DNA of 64,000 nucleotides from Candidatus Endomicrobiellum glyptotermitis (lineage in GTDB: Bacteria > Elusimicrobiota > Endomicrobiia > Endomicrobiales > Endomicrobiaceae), in contig JAIRYQ010000002.1 in the NCBI GenBank assembly GCA_031267715.1, forward strand, positions 124,001 to 188,000, written 5' to 3'. Positions 10,324-21,149 of the stretch are shown here, piece by piece. Position numbers and translations under genes: made by a program. The notes under the pieces were generated by a model that was not told where the DNA came from, did no database searches, and saw only the letters and a list, made by a program, of their open reading frames with translations. Every line of letters starts with the position of its first letter. Position 1 is the first letter of the stretch.

Positions 10324-10462
10324 GTTTGGTGAATTCTACATAACTAGAACAAATAAATATGAAGAAAATTTCTTTTACTCATCTAGATTTCATAATTTAT
10401 TTATTCCAAGGCTAAAAGTTTATTTATTAAATAAATCCTAAATTGTTGGCTTTTTTTATACC

Positions 10463-12713
<2,251 letters not shown>

Positions 12714-12792
12714 ATGATTTTAAACCATTATAATATTCATTAAAAAAAGGTTAATTTTTTTTCAAAGTCTCAAGAAGCAATATTTACTTATT

Positions 12793-14310
12793 TTAGTACA
12801 AGGATGCTTTCCATTCTTTGATTTCTTTTTCAAGTTCATTTTTTAAATTGTTGTCTATTCTTGTTCCTGTAGAAAGTTTTTCAACAGTTTCAGGATAAGT
12901 TTTTCTAATAAACTTTATCATTTGCTGTTCTGAAAAACTAATTTTATCAACATCAATATCATCAAATAGCCCAGATGTTACAGAGAAAATCGATAATATT
13001 TCCGAAAGTTCGTCATAAGGTTTATACTGTGGTTGCTTTAGAACTTCATTAATCCTTTTACCTCTCTCAAGTCTTTTTAATGTTTCTTCGTCTAAATCAT
13101 TTCCAAATTGTGTAAAAGCTTGCAATTCTCTAAACTGTGAAAGTTCAAGCCTTAGAGGTCCTGACAATTGTTTCATTAATTTTGTCTGAGCTGATCCTCC
13201 TACACGTGAAACAGAGAGTCCAGCATTAATTGCTGGACGAATTCCTGAATTAAATAGATCAGATTCTAGATATATTTGCCCATCAGTAATTGAAATAACA
13301 TTTGTAGGAATATACGCAGATAGATCATTACCTTGAGTTTCAATAATAGGTAATGCCGTTAGAGTCCCCCCCCCTTCCTTGTCAGATATCCGAGCAGCTC
13401 TTTCTAAAAGTCTTGAATGTAGATAAAAAATGTCACCCGGATATGCTTCACGTCCAGCAGGTCTTTTGATTGAGAGAGAAATCTGCCTATATGCCCATGC
13501 ATGTTTTGTCAAGTCATCGTAAACAACCAAAACGTCAGCACCTTTATCCATAAAATATTCACCTATAGCACAAGCTGCAAGGGGAGCGATGTATTGCATT
13601 GAAACTGGATCCGAAGCTGTAGCTGCTACTATAATGCTATAGTTCATTGCATCTTCATCTTTCAGTTTTGCTGTAATTGACGCCAAATTTGATCTTTTTT
13701 GTCCAATAGAACAATATATACACACTACTCTTTTTAAATTCATGTCAAGTTTTTTTTGATTTATTATGGTATCAACTGCTATTGCCGTTTTACCCGTACC
13801 CCTATCTCCGATTATAAGTTCCCTTTGTCCTCTTCCTATTGGGATCATTGCATCAATAGCTTTTATGCCGGTTTTTAATGGTCTATCTACTAAGCCTCTG
13901 CGAATGATACCCGGAGCAATTTTTTCTACAGGATAATAAAAAACATTCTCATGCTTTAGTTCCTTACCATCTATTGGTTGTACTAAAGTGTCTACAACTC
14001 TTCCTATTATTTTGTCAGAAACAGCGACATTTAAAACCTTCCCTGTAAATTTTACCTTCATTCCGCACACAATATGACCCGAGTTTTTGAGTAGAACTAT
14101 TGAAACGCAATCTTCGTCAATATTTAGAATAAAACCAAAAGACCCATCTTCAAATTCTATTTCTTCATAGTACCCGGCATTAGAGAGACCTGAGGCTTTT
14201 ACGATCTCGTCCTCAACACTTTCAACAACTCCAAAATTTATAAGTTCAGGGTTTATCTTTACAGAATATAATTCTCTTTCAATTTTTTGTATTATTTCCT
14301 CTGGTTTCAT
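12793..14310 (-). CDS. atpA: ATP synthase F1 subunit alpha
   Basis: 505-aa non-catalytic alpha subunit. The P-loop is GDRGTGKTAIAVDTI near residue 168; the alpha signature PAINAGLSVSRVGGSAQ is near 363. The order of domains and length are normal. Its ATG overlaps the atpH stop codon as ATGA, so the two are translationally coupled. The codons for the EGGGT segment form an uninterrupted run of nine G on the coding strand (13366-13374), which is odd in such an AT-rich gene and could be slip-prone. Confidence 0.97.
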   Translation of the reverse strand: MKPEEIIQKIERELYSVKINPELINFGVVESVEDEIVKASGLSNAGYYEEIEFEDGSFGFILNIDEDCVSIVLLKNSGHIVCGMKVKFTGKVLNVAVSDKIIGRVVDTLVQPIDGKELKHENVFYYPVEKIAPGIIRRGLVDRPLKTGIKAIDAMIPIGRGQRELIIGDRGTGKTAIAVDTIINQKKLDMNLKRVVCIYCSIGQKRSNLASITAKLKDEDAMNYSIIVAATASDPVSMQYIAPLAACAIGEYFMDKGADVLVVYDDLTKHAWAYRQISLSIKRPAGREAYPGDIFYLHSRLLERAARISDKEGGGTLTALPIIETQGNDLSAYIPTNVISITDGQIYLESDLFNSGIRPAINAGLSVSRVGGSAQTKLMKQLSGPLRLELSQFRELQAFTQFGNDLDEETLKRLERGKRINEVLKQPQYKPYDELSEILSIFSVTSGLFDDIDVDKISFSEQQMIKFIRKTYPETVEKLSTGTRIDNNLKNELEKEIKEWKASLY

Positions 14311-14663
14311 AAATTCTCTTTTATGTCCTTTAAAAATTTTTCTATTATTCCTGAAATACTGTAATCCAAAATAAAATCATCATACTCAAAGCGCACACCT
14401 CCTACTATATTACCATTGTCTTGTTTAAATAAGATTTTTTTATTAGGAAACATCATATTAATTCTCTTTTTATTTATATCACTTAACTCTCCAGAAAAAC
14501 TTACTATAACATTGCTGTACTTAATTCCTTTTGACAATAAATTTGAAAATAGTTTGAGTTCTTGTCTTGAAAGATTGGAACAAATCCAGTTAAAATATTT
14601 TGGGTTGAGATAGCCATATCTTATGATAGAATCTGCAATTTCTTTAATTTTTAATCTTCTCAT
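14307..14663 (-). CDS. atpH: ATP synthase F1 subunit delta, short form
   Basis: 118-aa protein in the atpH position between atpF and atpA, against about 175-180 aa for typical delta. The C-terminal block NIVGGVRFEYDDFILDYSIS matches the conserved delta ending (GGxxxxxxDxxxDxS) and supports the assignment. The N-terminal bundle that binds the alpha subunits is much reduced. The ATG start overlaps atpF by 20 nt, and the TGA overlaps the atpA start, so neither end looks like an annotation error. Function as the stator link is inferred from position. Confidence 0.8.
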   Translation of the reverse strand: MRRLKIKEIADSIIRYGYLNPKYFNWICSNLSRQELKLFSNLLSKGIKYSNVIVSFSGELSDINKKRINMMFPNKKILFKQDNGNIVGGVRFEYDDFILDYSISGIIEKFLKDIKENL

Positions 14664-15153
14664 CTATTTTTTTCAAAGCTTGCGATATAAGTTTTTGTTT
14701 TTCATCATCGCTAAATAAATCCGATAATACTCTTAATACAATTTTTCTAGAAACGTCAATGGATATTTTTTCTATTTGATTATTCATAATTTTAAACTCT
14801 GCTGCAGCCCTTTGTTTAGCATCATCTAAAATTTGTTCTGAATGACGTTTTGTTTCTGCAACTGCTTTTTCTTTTGCTTCTGCAATCGAAATTTTTGCGG
14901 TTTTTGTCAATACATCCGCACTGTTTTTAGCTTCTAAGAGTAGCCTTTTTTTTTCTTGTTTCGCATTTTCTAAAACAATTTTTGCAATATCACTCTCTAA
15001 CAGAGACTGTTCTATCTTATATTTTCTCTCATCGAGTATTTTTTTTAGCGGTACATATAAAAACTTTTTAAGGACGAAAGCCATTACTAAAAAGTTCACA
15101 ATTTGAAACAAAAATGATTCTATTTCAAAACCAAATTTCTGAATTATTTCCAT
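14644..15153 (-). CDS. atpF: ATP synthase Fo subunit b
   Basis: 169-aa peripheral stalk subunit. One N-terminal membrane segment (IESFLFQIVNFLVMAFVLKK) leads into a conserved KKILDERKYKIEQSL region and a long, alanine-, lysine- and glutamate-rich coiled coil, typical of b. It lies between atpE and atpH, overlapping the latter by 20 nt. Only one b-type gene is present in the operon, so a homodimeric stalk is expected. Confidence 0.93.
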   Translation of the reverse strand: MEIIQKFGFEIESFLFQIVNFLVMAFVLKKFLYVPLKKILDERKYKIEQSLLESDIAKIVLENAKQEKKRLLLEAKNSADVLTKTAKISIAEAKEKAVAETKRHSEQILDDAKQRAAAEFKIMNNQIEKISIDVSRKIVLRVLSDLFSDDEKQKLISQALKKIDEKIKN

Positions 15154-15168
15154 TTTTTATTCTCTTTT

Positions 15169-15384
<216 letters not shown>

Positions 15385-15402
15385 TTAACATATAAATATC
15401 TG

Positions 15403-16128
15403 TTAGTGTGGTTTATCTGTCATTACGTGCATAAATACCATTGTTAACATTGCAAAAATCATTGCTTGAATAATAGCAACTAAAAGTTCAAGTAGCATAA
15501 AAGGTAGTGGTAGTCCAAACGAAAATATATTATACATAGTTGTAATGATTTTTTCTCCTGACGAGATATTGCCGAATAAACGAAATGAAAATGAGATAAT
15601 TTTTGTTATTTCATTTGAGAATTCTAAAATGCCGACAAACAAAAATATAGGGAATACTCTAAAAGTGATAAATCTTGCAAAATAAGCTTTAATTCCAGTG
15701 CACCTTATACTAAGATAATGTGTTAGAACTACAGAGGTGACGGCAAATGCAAGAGTGAGATTAAGATCACTGCTAGCAGCTTTTAAGAACGACACTTTAT
15801 GGCTCTTTGATATTGACGTTTTAAATATTATTGATTCAAACCCAGGAAGTTGTGCAATCAAATTTGAGGTTAATATGAGTATAAAGAATGACAAAACCCA
15901 CGGGTATATAAAAGAAGCTCTCTCGCCAGCGATTTCTTTTGTAGTTTTTACAAAATAATCAACAATTAATTCGGTTGCATTTTGTAATGGATTTGGTTTC
16001 AACGAAATTGTTCTATTTACCACTAAAATAAACAAAATGATAACAATATCTGAGATGATCGTAGCGATAATAGTATTTGTCACAGGAAAATTTACTACTA
16101 AAAATAACACATCTGGTTTTATTTGCAT
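15403..16128 (-). CDS. atpB: ATP synthase Fo subunit a
   Basis: 241-aa stator membrane subunit that provides the ion half-channels. The essential Arg is in the conserved helix SFSFRLFGNISSGEKI, and the last helix reads LLVAIIQAMIFAMLTMVFM. Five or six hydrophobic segments are evident. It is the first gene of atpBEFHAGDC. A TTGACT-17-TATAAT promoter lies about 180 nt upstream, between atpB and tRNA-Thr. No atpI or atpZ precedes it. Confidence 0.95.
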   Translation of the reverse strand: MQIKPDVLFLVVNFPVTNTIIATIISDIVIILFILVVNRTISLKPNPLQNATELIVDYFVKTTKEIAGERASFIYPWVLSFFILILTSNLIAQLPGFESIIFKTSISKSHKVSFLKAASSDLNLTLAFAVTSVVLTHYLSIRCTGIKAYFARFITFRVFPIFLFVGILEFSNEITKIISFSFRLFGNISSGEKIITTMYNIFSFGLPLPFMLLELLVAIIQAMIFAMLTMVFMHVMTDKPH

Positions 16129-16307
16129 TAAAATTTACCCAGCAAAACAAGCAAATACGGAACACATGATACATGCCGCTGAATTATGTGGACATAAATT
16201 ACAACCTTTAACTTAAGTGCATTATTTCTGATCCCTGACAGGAGAAAAACATATCATAAACACTCACATCACAACAATTGTTATACAACAAGCCCCTCCC
16301 CCTCTCG

Positions 16308-16336
16308 ATTATACTTGTTAAACCGTATCCAGTCAA
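16308..16336 (-). promoter_or_regulatory. Sigma70-type promoter of the atp operon
   Basis: Minus strand: TTGACT (16336-16331) and TATAAT (16313-16308) with a 17-nt spacer. It lies just downstream of the tRNA-Thr 3' end, so the atp operon appears to have its own promoter and a leader of about 170 nt. I saw no obvious regulatory structure in the leader. Confidence 0.65.
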
Positions 16337-16352
16337 CACCTTACTTAATATG

Positions 16353-16425
16353 GGCCGATGAGAGGACTTGAACCTCCGCTCCATTGCTTACGAAGCAATT
16401 GCTCTACCAACTGAGCTACATCGGC
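16353..16425 (-). tRNA. tRNA-Thr (anticodon CGU)
   Basis: Full cloverleaf on the minus strand. The acceptor is GCCGATG/CATCGGC, the D arm is GCTCAGTTGGTAGAGC, and the anticodon arm is ATTGC-TTCGTAA-GCAAT with CGU. The T arm is GGAGG-TTCAAGT-CCTCT. After the acceptor comes CCA directly, so either the discriminator is C and no full CCA is encoded, or one base has been lost. It lies 50 nt downstream of tRNA-Phe, with which it is probably co-transcribed. Confidence 0.93.
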
Positions 16426-16475
16426 ACCTTTGAGGACTAGCGGGAATTAGCCCTTATATGGACTGTATAAAAACA

Positions 16476-16548
16476 TGCTGAGGGACAGAATCGAACTGTC
16501 GACACCAGGTTTTTCAGACCTGTGCTCTACCAACTGAGCTACCTCAGC
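16476..16548 (-). tRNA. tRNA-Phe (anticodon GAA)
   Basis: Cloverleaf on the minus strand. The acceptor is GCTGAGG/CCTCAGC with discriminator A, and the anticodon stem-loop CAGGT-CTGAAAA-ACCTG gives GAA. The T arm is GACAG-TTCGATT-CTGTC. The 3' CCA is not encoded, so a CCA-adding enzyme is required. It precedes tRNA-Thr. No clear promoter is seen directly upstream. Confidence 0.95.
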
Positions 16549-16600
16549 GTTTTCTAAAGACATTGATCATTTTGCAAAGAGTCTTAAAAAAAGATTCATG

Positions 16601-16708
16601 CTAACCTTTTTTACTAAGTTCCTCGAAACCATTTACCGCAGTTTTAAAGGATTCACTTACTTTTGCTTTATCTTTTTCAGAATATATCCTTATTGCTATC
16701 TTTCTCAT
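16601..16708 (-). CDS. Small ORF or gene remnant upstream of tRNA-Phe
   Basis: A 35-codon minus-strand frame beginning MRKIAIRIYSEKDKAKVSES and ending FEELSKKG. Composition is like a real amphipathic protein and unlike random AT-rich sequence, but I recognise no family. No Shine-Dalgarno precedes the ATG. It may be an intact micro-protein or the last block of a decayed gene occupying 16600-17230. It ends 52 nt before tRNA-Phe. Confidence 0.25.
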   Translation of the reverse strand: MRKIAIRIYSEKDKAKVSESFKTAVNGFEELSKKG

Positions 16709-16972
16709 AAATCCAAAACAGCAACATGACTGGTTTTTTAAGGTTATCACAAAAACCGCCGATTTTGCTATGCTATTTCTTCTCTCTCTCTTTTGATATT
16801 ATTTCTGGTTTATTTGCCTGGATCTGAGAGCATGTGACATCTCTCTGAATAAGTCCTCCTCTCTCCCCAACTAATCTGCAAACAATGATGCCCCGCAAAA
16901 ACTAAAGAGTGTATCTTCCTCTACCGTCTCCCATTTTTTTTTCCTTGTTATTAACAATTCCAGAAAGAGCAC

Positions 16973-16992
16973 AAAAAAAACCGGCAAAGCCG
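16973..16992 (-). terminator. Intrinsic terminator-like hairpin
   Basis: Minus strand CGGC-TTT-GCCG followed by G and eight T. The stem is short but GC-rich, followed by an excellent T tract. It lies about 280 nt past the uvrB stop and about 250 nt past the promoter at 17231-17259, so it may end a short transcript from that promoter or read-through from uvrB. Confidence 0.5.
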
Positions 16993-17224
16993 AAACAATA
17001 GAGGCGAGAAATCTCCGCATATTATCACGAATTTCTTTGAGACTCTATTGCATAAAGTTCAGCTCAATATCGAACTTCCACTGTATTCTCAGTTTCTCTA
17101 ATAGTTTTTTTTGAATAGACTAAGCTGATAACAAGACAGACAAATCGTCATCACGAGCATGAACACTCCTACCAGAGAACACAAGCATCATGGCAACAAC
17201 TATAATGATTCCGCTAGTTCCACC
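16973..17224 (-). ncRNA. Candidate small transcript (RNA or decayed gene) after uvrB
   Basis: A TTGACA-17-TAGAAT promoter at 17259-17231 and a hairpin plus T8 at 16992-16973 bound a unit of about 250 nt. Just before the terminator, CAATAGAG and CTCTATTG (17050-17043 and 17003-16996) can form a perfect 8-bp stem enclosing about 39 nt. The first part can also be read as a signal-peptide-like fragment (IIVVAMMLVFSGRSVHARDD) that stops after about 30 codons. Other frames further on give SLKEIRDNMRRFLASI. It is either an unknown small RNA or the head of a secreted-protein pseudogene. Confidence 0.3.
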
Positions 17225-17230
17225 ACGATT

Positions 17231-17259
17231 ATTCTAATAAAAACTTATATTTATGTCAA
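17231..17259 (-). promoter_or_regulatory. Sigma70-type promoter just after uvrB
   Basis: Minus strand: consensus TTGACA (17259-17254), 17-nt spacer, TAGAAT (17236-17231). It begins 15 nt past the uvrB stop. No intact gene follows for nearly 700 nt, only the candidate small unit and then two tRNAs. Confidence 0.55.
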
Positions 17260-17274
17260 ACTATTTTTTAATAA

Positions 17275-19299
17275 TTATTTTTTATGTTTAAAAGGTTTGC
17301 TAGACTTTATACTTTTTAATTCAAACATCTTGTTTTTAAGGACAGATGCAGATTCAAAATCAAGGCTATCAGCAGCTTTTTTCATTCGTAGTTCTATGTT
17401 TTTTATTATTTCATCAATGTTTTTAGGAGTGACCTCATGCTCGTATTGTTTTTTGGAAAAAATGTGATTTGTTGATTTATCTTTTGATAACTTTTTAAAT
17501 TCATCAAGTTCTTGAACAGCCTTAATTATTGACCTAGGTTCAATGTTATTTTTTTTATTATATTCAAGTTGCTTACTACGTCTTTGGTTCATTTCTTTTA
17601 AAGCTTTTTTCATTGAATCTGTTATGGTGTCTGCATAAAAAATAATTCGTCCTTCAATATTCCTTGCTGCTCGTCCGCAAATCTGAATAAGTGTGGACTT
17701 TGAACGTAAAAAACCCTCTTTGTCAGCATCTAGAACAGCTACCAATGATACTTCTGGTAAATCTAATCCTTCTCTTAAAAGATTTATTCCTACTAAAGTA
17801 TCAAAATGTCCAAGACGTAAATCTTTAAGTATTTCTATTCTTTTTAAGGTATCTATTCCCGAATGAAGATATTCAGCTTTAAGTCCCTTTTCCTTAAAAT
17901 AAGCTACTAAATCCTCAGACATATTTTTTGTAAGTGTCGTAACTAAAGCTCTATATTTTTTTCTAACATTCTTTTGTAATTCCTGTATTAAATCCCGTAT
18001 TTGTCCATTTACAGGTCGTATAATAACCTCTGGATCTACTAGTCCAGTTGGCCTTATGATTAAATCCACTATCTGTTTTTTGCTTCTTTTAAGTTCATAA
18101 ACACCAGGGGTTGCTGATACCATCATAAATTTTTTTATGAGTTTTTCAAATTCTTTAAATTTCAATGGTCTGTTATCCAATGCAGATGGTAATCTAAAAC
18201 CAAAGTCCACGAGTGTTTGTTTTCTGCTTTTATCCCCTTCATACATTCCTCTTATTTGTGGAAGCAAAATATGTGATTCATCGGCTATTATTAAAAAGTC
18301 ATCATTTTCCTGTAAGAAGTAGTCTATGAGGGTTGTTGGTCTTGTCAGAGGAGGATTCCCTGATAGGTGTCTTGAATAATTTTCTATTCCACTGCACAAT
18401 CCAGTTTCTTTTAGCATTTCCATATCATACTTTGTTCTTTGTTCAAGGCGCTGTGCCTCAATGAGTCTGTTTTGTGACTTTAATAACCTAAGCTGCTCAT
18501 TTAATTCTCCATGTATACTTTTTAGAGCTTTATTGATTTTATCTTTACTAGTGACAAAAAGTTTTGCAGGGTAAATATATATTTTATTTTTTTTGTAGAG
18601 CGTTTGGCCTGTTATTGGATTAAATTCCTTGATACTTTCAATAATATTGCCATAGAATTCTACTTTTATAGAAGTTTCAAGATAGGCTGGGAAAATTTCT
18701 AAGGTATCGCCTTTAACTCTAAAAGTTCCTCTTTTAAATTCAAGTTCGTTTCTTTCATAATGGCTTGCGATTAATTCAGATAAAAGTTGATTTATGGATT
18801 TTTCTTTTTCAACTATTATTTCAATGCACATGTTTTGGTAATCTTTTGGAGTTCCTAAATTATATATACATGATACAGAAGCAATTATAATAACGTCTTT
18901 TCTTTCAAGGAGAGAAATTGTTGCCTTTAAACGTAATCTATCTATATGATCATTTATTGAGGCATCCTTCTCTATATATGTATTACTTGAAGGAAGATAA
19001 GCTTCTGGTTGATAATAGTCATAATAAGATATAAAGTATTCTACGGCGTTGTTCGGAAAGAAAGCCTTGAATTCGGCGTAAGTCTGTGCTGCTAGAATTT
19101 TATTCGGTGATATTACAAGTGTAGGTTCTTGAAGTTTTTCGATAACATTTGCCATAACAAATGTTTTTCCAGAACCAGTAACACCAAGCAAAACTTGTGA
19201 ATTTTTACCATTTAAATAATTATAATACAATGAGTCTATGGCTTGCGGTTGGTCGCCAGAAGGCTTAAATTTTGAAATCAATTTAAATTTGTTTTTCAT
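17275..19299 (-). CDS. uvrB: Excinuclease ABC subunit UvrB
   Basis: 674-aa damage-verification helicase of nucleotide excision repair. Walker A is LGVTGSGKT (38-46). The beta-hairpin region is YDYYQPEAYLPSSNTYIEKD, the DEAD-like box is IIADESH, and helicase motif VI is QICGRAARN. The UvrC-binding UVR domain (LRMKKAADSLDFESASVLKN) is at the C-terminus. Length is normal. ATG start with GGGAG upstream. A perfect 14-bp inverted repeat sits directly before this ribosome site. It follows surE, an uncommon neighbour. Confidence 0.97.
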   Translation of the reverse strand: MKNKFKLISKFKPSGDQPQAIDSLYYNYLNGKNSQVLLGVTGSGKTFVMANVIEKLQEPTLVISPNKILAAQTYAEFKAFFPNNAVEYFISYYDYYQPEAYLPSSNTYIEKDASINDHIDRLRLKATISLLERKDVIIIASVSCIYNLGTPKDYQNMCIEIIVEKEKSINQLLSELIASHYERNELEFKRGTFRVKGDTLEIFPAYLETSIKVEFYGNIIESIKEFNPITGQTLYKKNKIYIYPAKLFVTSKDKINKALKSIHGELNEQLRLLKSQNRLIEAQRLEQRTKYDMEMLKETGLCSGIENYSRHLSGNPPLTRPTTLIDYFLQENDDFLIIADESHILLPQIRGMYEGDKSRKQTLVDFGFRLPSALDNRPLKFKEFEKLIKKFMMVSATPGVYELKRSKKQIVDLIIRPTGLVDPEVIIRPVNGQIRDLIQELQKNVRKKYRALVTTLTKNMSEDLVAYFKEKGLKAEYLHSGIDTLKRIEILKDLRLGHFDTLVGINLLREGLDLPEVSLVAVLDADKEGFLRSKSTLIQICGRAARNIEGRIIFYADTITDSMKKALKEMNQRRSKQLEYNKKNNIEPRSIIKAVQELDEFKKLSKDKSTNHIFSKKQYEHEVTPKNIDEIIKNIELRMKKAADSLDFESASVLKNKMFELKSIKSSKPFKHKK

Positions 19300-19312
19300 A
19301 AATACTCCCTCA

Positions 19313-19350
19313 ATTCATCTATAATTATGGATTATCAATTATAGATGAAT
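19313..19350. repeat. Perfect 14-bp inverted repeat in the uvrB leader
   Basis: ATTCATCTATAATT (19313-19326) and its exact complement (19337-19350) flank a 10-nt centre. The repeat lies between the surE stop and the uvrB Shine-Dalgarno, which it nearly touches. It contains a TATAAT on the minus strand. No T tract follows, so an operator or an mRNA hairpin is more likely than a terminator. Confidence 0.6.
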
Positions 19351-19368
19351 ATAAATCTGGTATTTATA

Positions 19369-20097
19369 TCACAGCTTTATTCTTTTTATTAGCTCATAGT
19401 TTGTTTGATTTAATTGCAGCGGAGTAACTGAAATATATCCTCTGCTTACTGCATGTATATCTGTTTTTCTGTTGTTGTAGGCAGATGTGTACTTGCCAGA
19501 TAATTTATAGAAGGAATCTCCTCTTTTATCAATGATAGTTTTAACTTTTTCAACGTAATCATTTAACCCTAAAGGAACTATTTTGATACCTTTGTAATTT
19601 ACTGGAATGTTTATATTTAAACATATATTTTTTAAGGATCGGTTTCGTTTTAATATTACTTCAGCGATCTCTCTCGTTGCAATTGCTGAATGACTATACT
19701 CTATCGCGCCTACTTCTGCAGCTGAAACCGCAAGTGATGGAATTCCGTTTAGTGCGCCCTCTCTTGCCGCTCCAACTGTTCCAGAGTAAATTACATCTTG
19801 ACCAAGATTAGGACACGTGTTTATCCCCGATACCACCAAATCTATTTTGTTTTTTAAAAAAAAAATTAATCCATACTTTACACAATCAACCGGAGTACCA
19901 TTTCTTATTACATAAAAATTTCTCTTGATTTTATCAATTTTTTTGTACTTTTCTAGTGTTATGCTGTGTCCTGTTCCTGACATTTGACTCTTTGGGACGA
20001 TGGTGTATATTTTCCCAATTTTAGAAAGTTCTTTGATTAAAGGATTGAGTCCTGGACTTTTTATGCCGTCGTCATTTGAAATTAAGATCTTATACAT
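19369..20097 (-). CDS. surE: 5'/3'-nucleotidase SurE
   Basis: 242-aa SurE-family metal-dependent phosphatase that acts on nucleoside monophosphates. The N-terminal metal site ILISNDDGIKSPGL, the Ser/Asn block SGTGHSITL, and VVSGINTCPNLGQDVIYSGTV-type motif are present (SGINxGxNxG normally; here the first Gly is Cys). ATG start; overlaps the end of murG by 16 nt, so co-translation is expected. A short C-terminus ends at VTPLQLNQTNYELIKRI. Confidence 0.93.
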   Translation of the reverse strand: MYKILISNDDGIKSPGLNPLIKELSKIGKIYTIVPKSQMSGTGHSITLEKYKKIDKIKRNFYVIRNGTPVDCVKYGLIFFLKNKIDLVVSGINTCPNLGQDVIYSGTVGAAREGALNGIPSLAVSAAEVGAIEYSHSAIATREIAEVILKRNRSLKNICLNINIPVNYKGIKIVPLGLNDYVEKVKTIIDKRGDSFYKLSGKYTSAYNNRKTDIHAVSRGYISVTPLQLNQTNYELIKRIKL

Positions 20098-21149
20098 TTT
20101 ATTATTTCCTTAACTATTAATTCTTGCGGAAATTCAATAATGTTTTTAACCGTATTGTTCCTTGTATTTTTCTTTATTGTGTATATGGCTTTCCTTAAAT
20201 TTTCTTCCGTAAGATTTTTTTCCTCAATTATCACGACTTTATCATTTTCTTCTATTTCTTTTGCGTTCCAATATTGATGATCATTAGTAGCATAAGGATA
20301 AGGGATTAAAATTGCTGATTTATCCAAAGCTTTAAGTTCAAGTACGGTGCTCGCACCTGAACGACATATGATAATATTGCTTATGGCATAAGCAATAGCT
20401 ATGTTATGCATATAATCGAAAACTCTATAATCCGGGTTGTCTTTAGATTTTTCTTGGATTTTAATATAATTTTTTGGTCCAGTTATGTGTAAAGTTTGAA
20501 ATTTATCTTTGGTGTGCAAACCTAACAAGACTTTGCATACAATTTCATTAAATTTAGTTGCCCCAAGACTTCCAGCAAAAACCAAAATCGTAAAAACCTC
20601 TCTTTTTAATTTTAGTTCTAATAGCGCTTTTTCTTTTGATGCTAACAACAGACTTTTTCTAATAGGGCAGCCCAGGATTGTAGCATTTTTGAATTTTTTT
20701 TTTGAACCCGGAAAACTTATAAACGCTTTATCTACTATTTTATTTAAGAGTCTGTTTGCCTTACCCGGTATAACATTTTGCTCATGTATAAAAATTTTTT
20801 TTCTTAACATTTTTGCTGCAAAAAGCACTGGAATTGCCATGTATCCACCCGTGCCAATTACGGCTAAAGGATTCAATTTTATAATTAATTTTAACGCTTT
20901 TAAAAAGGAAAACTCCGTTTTGATTAAAAATATTAAAAATGTAATTGAAATTTTTCTCGGCATTCCCGACATATTAAATTTAATATATTTAAATTGGCTG
21001 TTTTCTAATATTTCCAATGATATTGGATTGTTACCTATAAAAAAAATAGGATTATAACCTTTATTTTTAAATTCTTCCGCTAGGGCTATACCAGGGTAAA
21101 TATGTCCTCCCGTTCCACTTGAAGTGATGATTATATTTTTATTTTTCAT
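20082..21149 (-). CDS. murG: UDP-GlcNAc:lipid I GlcNAc transferase MurG
   Basis: 355-aa GT28-family enzyme that makes lipid II at the inner face of the cytoplasmic membrane. The N-terminal SSGTGGHIYPGIALAEEF and GTGGYMAIPVLFAAKM are the acceptor-binding loops. The C-terminal CRSGASTVLELKALDKSAIL and PYPYATNDHQYWNA are the UDP-GlcNAc site. The length is normal. It follows ftsW at 117 nt and overlaps surE, whereas murC or murB usually follows murG. Confidence 0.95.
   Translation of the reverse strand: MKNKNIIITSSGTGGHIYPGIALAEEFKNKGYNPIFFIGNNPISLEILENSQFKYIKFNMSGMPRKISITFLIFLIKTEFSFLKALKLIIKLNPLAVIGTGGYMAIPVLFAAKMLRKKIFIHEQNVIPGKANRLLNKIVDKAFISFPGSKKKFKNATILGCPIRKSLLLASKEKALLELKLKREVFTILVFAGSLGATKFNEIVCKVLLGLHTKDKFQTLHITGPKNYIKIQEKSKDNPDYRVFDYMHNIAIAYAISNIIICRSGASTVLELKALDKSAILIPYPYATNDHQYWNAKEIEENDKVVIIEEKNLTEENLRKAIYTIKKNTRNNTVKNIIEFPQELIVKEIIKCIRS

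Noticed and set aside
9956-10441. 161-codon plus-strand frame opposite atpC
   Set aside because: It is the antisense of a clear atpC and the following gap, with low-complexity hydrophobic sequence and no ribosome site.
16305-16320. C-rich stretch near the atp promoter as a repeat element
   Set aside because: Not repeated elsewhere in a consistent form; explained as spacer sequence.
20509-21057. 182-codon plus-strand frame inside murG
   Set aside because: Shadow of murG, which has full family motifs in the minus frame.
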